DNA of 7,042 nucleotides from Cyclobacteriaceae bacterium. GTDB taxonomy: Bacteria > Bacteroidota > Bacteroidia > Cytophagales > Cyclobacteriaceae. Shown piece after piece: positions 6,376-7,042 of this stretch (its first letter is position 1; each line of letters opens with the position of its first letter). The DNA is taken from assembly GCA_029882725.1 (NCBI GenBank), contig JAOUKG010000130.1, positions 1 through 7,042 of the forward strand, read 5' to 3'. Both the position numbers and the translations under genes were made by a program. Below the pieces are notes generated by a model, which made no database searches, was not told where the DNA came from, and saw nothing but the letters and a program-made list of their open reading frames with translations.

Positions 6376-6684
6376 ATGAGAAACATTACTGCAAACGCAA
6401 TATTGAATTTAAAGGAACAACCACAAACTCTTTACGTTCACGGCTCAATAATGACATATAGAGCAGATGACACTGTAGCCATAAATATTTCATTTCCCCA
6501 AGGGATTAACACGTCAATTTTGGTTTTGGACTTAAATGTTCAAGCAGGCAGTGGTCCAATGAAAGGAACACCAAAACCATTCAATTTTCAGCTATCCGAT
6601 GAATCCGCTAAGAACTATAGTCAAGTTACGATTAGGTATTCTGAAGATGCTTCGATAACGTTAAATGTTGAAATTTTTGGATAA
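6376..6684 (+). CDS. Small hypothetical protein, 102 residues
   Basis: No family recognised. The protein has no signal peptide, no membrane segment and no cysteines. It alternates short beta-type stretches (QTLYVHGSIMTY, TVAINISFP, TSILVLDLNVQ, YSQVTIRYS, SITLNVEIFG) with a glycine-proline loop GSGPMKGTPKPFNF in the middle, which suggests a compact cytoplasmic beta fold. The ATG at 6376 is preceded by an A-rich leader (TTTAACAAA) typical of Bacteroidota starts and lies 26 bp after the previous stop, so it is likely in one transcript with the secreted protein. Its coding nature is supported by amino-acid composition and the tight spacing, not by homology. Whether it partners the upstream protein is unknown. 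Confidence 0.6.
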   Translation: MRNITANAILNLKEQPQTLYVHGSIMTYRADDTVAINISFPQGINTSILVLDLNVQAGSGPMKGTPKPFNFQLSDESAKNYSQVTIRYSEDASITLNVEIFG

Positions 6685-7042
6685 AAACTCCTCAGCACAC
6701 CAATATTATGATTTGTTAATACTAAAAGATTTTTTGCAAAAAATGTGTTTATAAATGCAAAGAATCAACTAATACCTAAATTGAATATGCCTGCTGTAAA
6801 ACTCTGCAGGCTAAATGGGTATTTTCTGAGCTTAAAAAATAAAGATAAACCCATCTTCCACCAAATTTATTGTAGTGCGTGGAATCAACATCGATTCTTG
6901 TTGCACTTCCACCATTTGTATTGATAGATAAAGCGTACGAGGAACTAACACTCCATCCCAAAGAAGTGTTACCCACCGTTTCAACAAATCTATATCCCTA
7001 CAGGATAAAATTTACCTTATTTAAACCTCAATGCATGATCAA
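6685..7042. other. 3' flank without an intact gene
   Basis: No complete gene is convincing here. The stretch contains a perfect 16-nt palindrome ATTTTTTGCAAAAAAT (6729-6744), the sequence AATACCTAA (6771-6779) that also occurs at 5517, a GC-rich hairpin GCCTGC-N11-GCAGGC (6789-6811) with no U-tract, and a possible decayed reading frame on the minus strand. No terminator typical of the plus-strand gene pair was found. Confidence 0.5.
6776..6997 (-). pseudogene. Possible decayed coding fragment
   Basis: The minus-strand frame from the codon after a TAG (6998-7000) to the TAG at 6776-6778 reads GYRFVETVGNTSLGW, then SVSSSYALSINTNGG, then RIDVDSTHYNKFGGRWV. This composition is more protein-like than expected by chance, and GYRFV resembles the end of a secreted domain. 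It has no ATG, only a GTG at 6976. Just upstream another frame reads KFYPVG and would join in phase if one base were removed near 6996, but it too meets a stop (TAA) shortly before. This suggests a frameshifted, degraded remnant. After GGRWV the frame looks like readthrough into non-coding DNA. It could also be chance; no family was recognised. Confidence 0.28.

Noticed and set aside
6729..6744. Perfect palindrome ATTTTTTGCAAAAAAT as an operator or terminator
   Set aside because: It is two homopolymer runs around GC; easily produced by chance in AT-rich DNA and has no loop for a hairpin.
6789..6811. GCCTGC-N11-GCAGGC hairpin as terminator of the plus-strand pair
   Set aside because: No U-tract follows and it is over 100 bp from the stop codon.
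6685..6850. Integron attC-like site behind the small gene
   Set aside because: No matching core sites (GTTRRRY / RYYYAAC) with paired arms could be found.

Overview
The window looks like a Bacteroidota chromosome, probably an environmental polysaccharide-degrading lineage. The evidence is AT-rich intergenic DNA, starts with little Shine-Dalgarno signal, signal peptides ending in -SQ, a short lipobox lipoprotein, and a Bacteroidota-style mix of Gfo/Idh/MocA, GMC and DUF1080 proteins. No rRNA, tRNA, CRISPR array or intact mobile element is visible.

Layout. Positions 1-171 hold the last 56 residues of a plus-strand Gfo/Idh/MocA-type oxidoreductase, followed by a strong, probably bidirectional terminator hairpin (190-228). 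A REP-like palindrome (376-390) follows. Positions 419-4761 are a compact minus-strand operon of four genes, in transcription order: a DUF1080 (3-keto-disaccharide hydrolase family) lipoprotein, a GMC oxidoreductase, a Gfo/Idh/MocA oxidoreductase and a secreted alpha/beta-hydrolase esterase. The gaps between them are 15, 18 and about 35 bp. Positions 4762-5635 form an AT-rich divergent intergenic region of about 870 bp carrying several small dyads. Two plus-strand genes of unknown function follow (5636-6349, secreted; 6376-6684, small, no signal). The last 358 bp contain no convincing intact gene, only a possible decayed coding fragment on the minus strand.

How the genes may work together. 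The DUF1080 + GMC + Gfo/Idh/MocA combination fits an oxidative route for glycoside breakdown: a sugar C3 hydroxyl is oxidised, the 3-keto-glycoside is cleaved, and the keto-sugar is reduced or isomerised. The esterase could remove acyl groups from the same glycan. This pathway is inferred from families and gene order. The substrate is unknown. The two exported enzymes (DUF1080, esterase) and the two enzymes without a signal (GMC, Gfo) appear to sit in different compartments, which is the most notable puzzle here. A four-cysteine motif in the GMC protein suggests a possible Fe-S cluster. The two-gene plus-strand block is visibly more AT-rich than the operon and may be accessory DNA.
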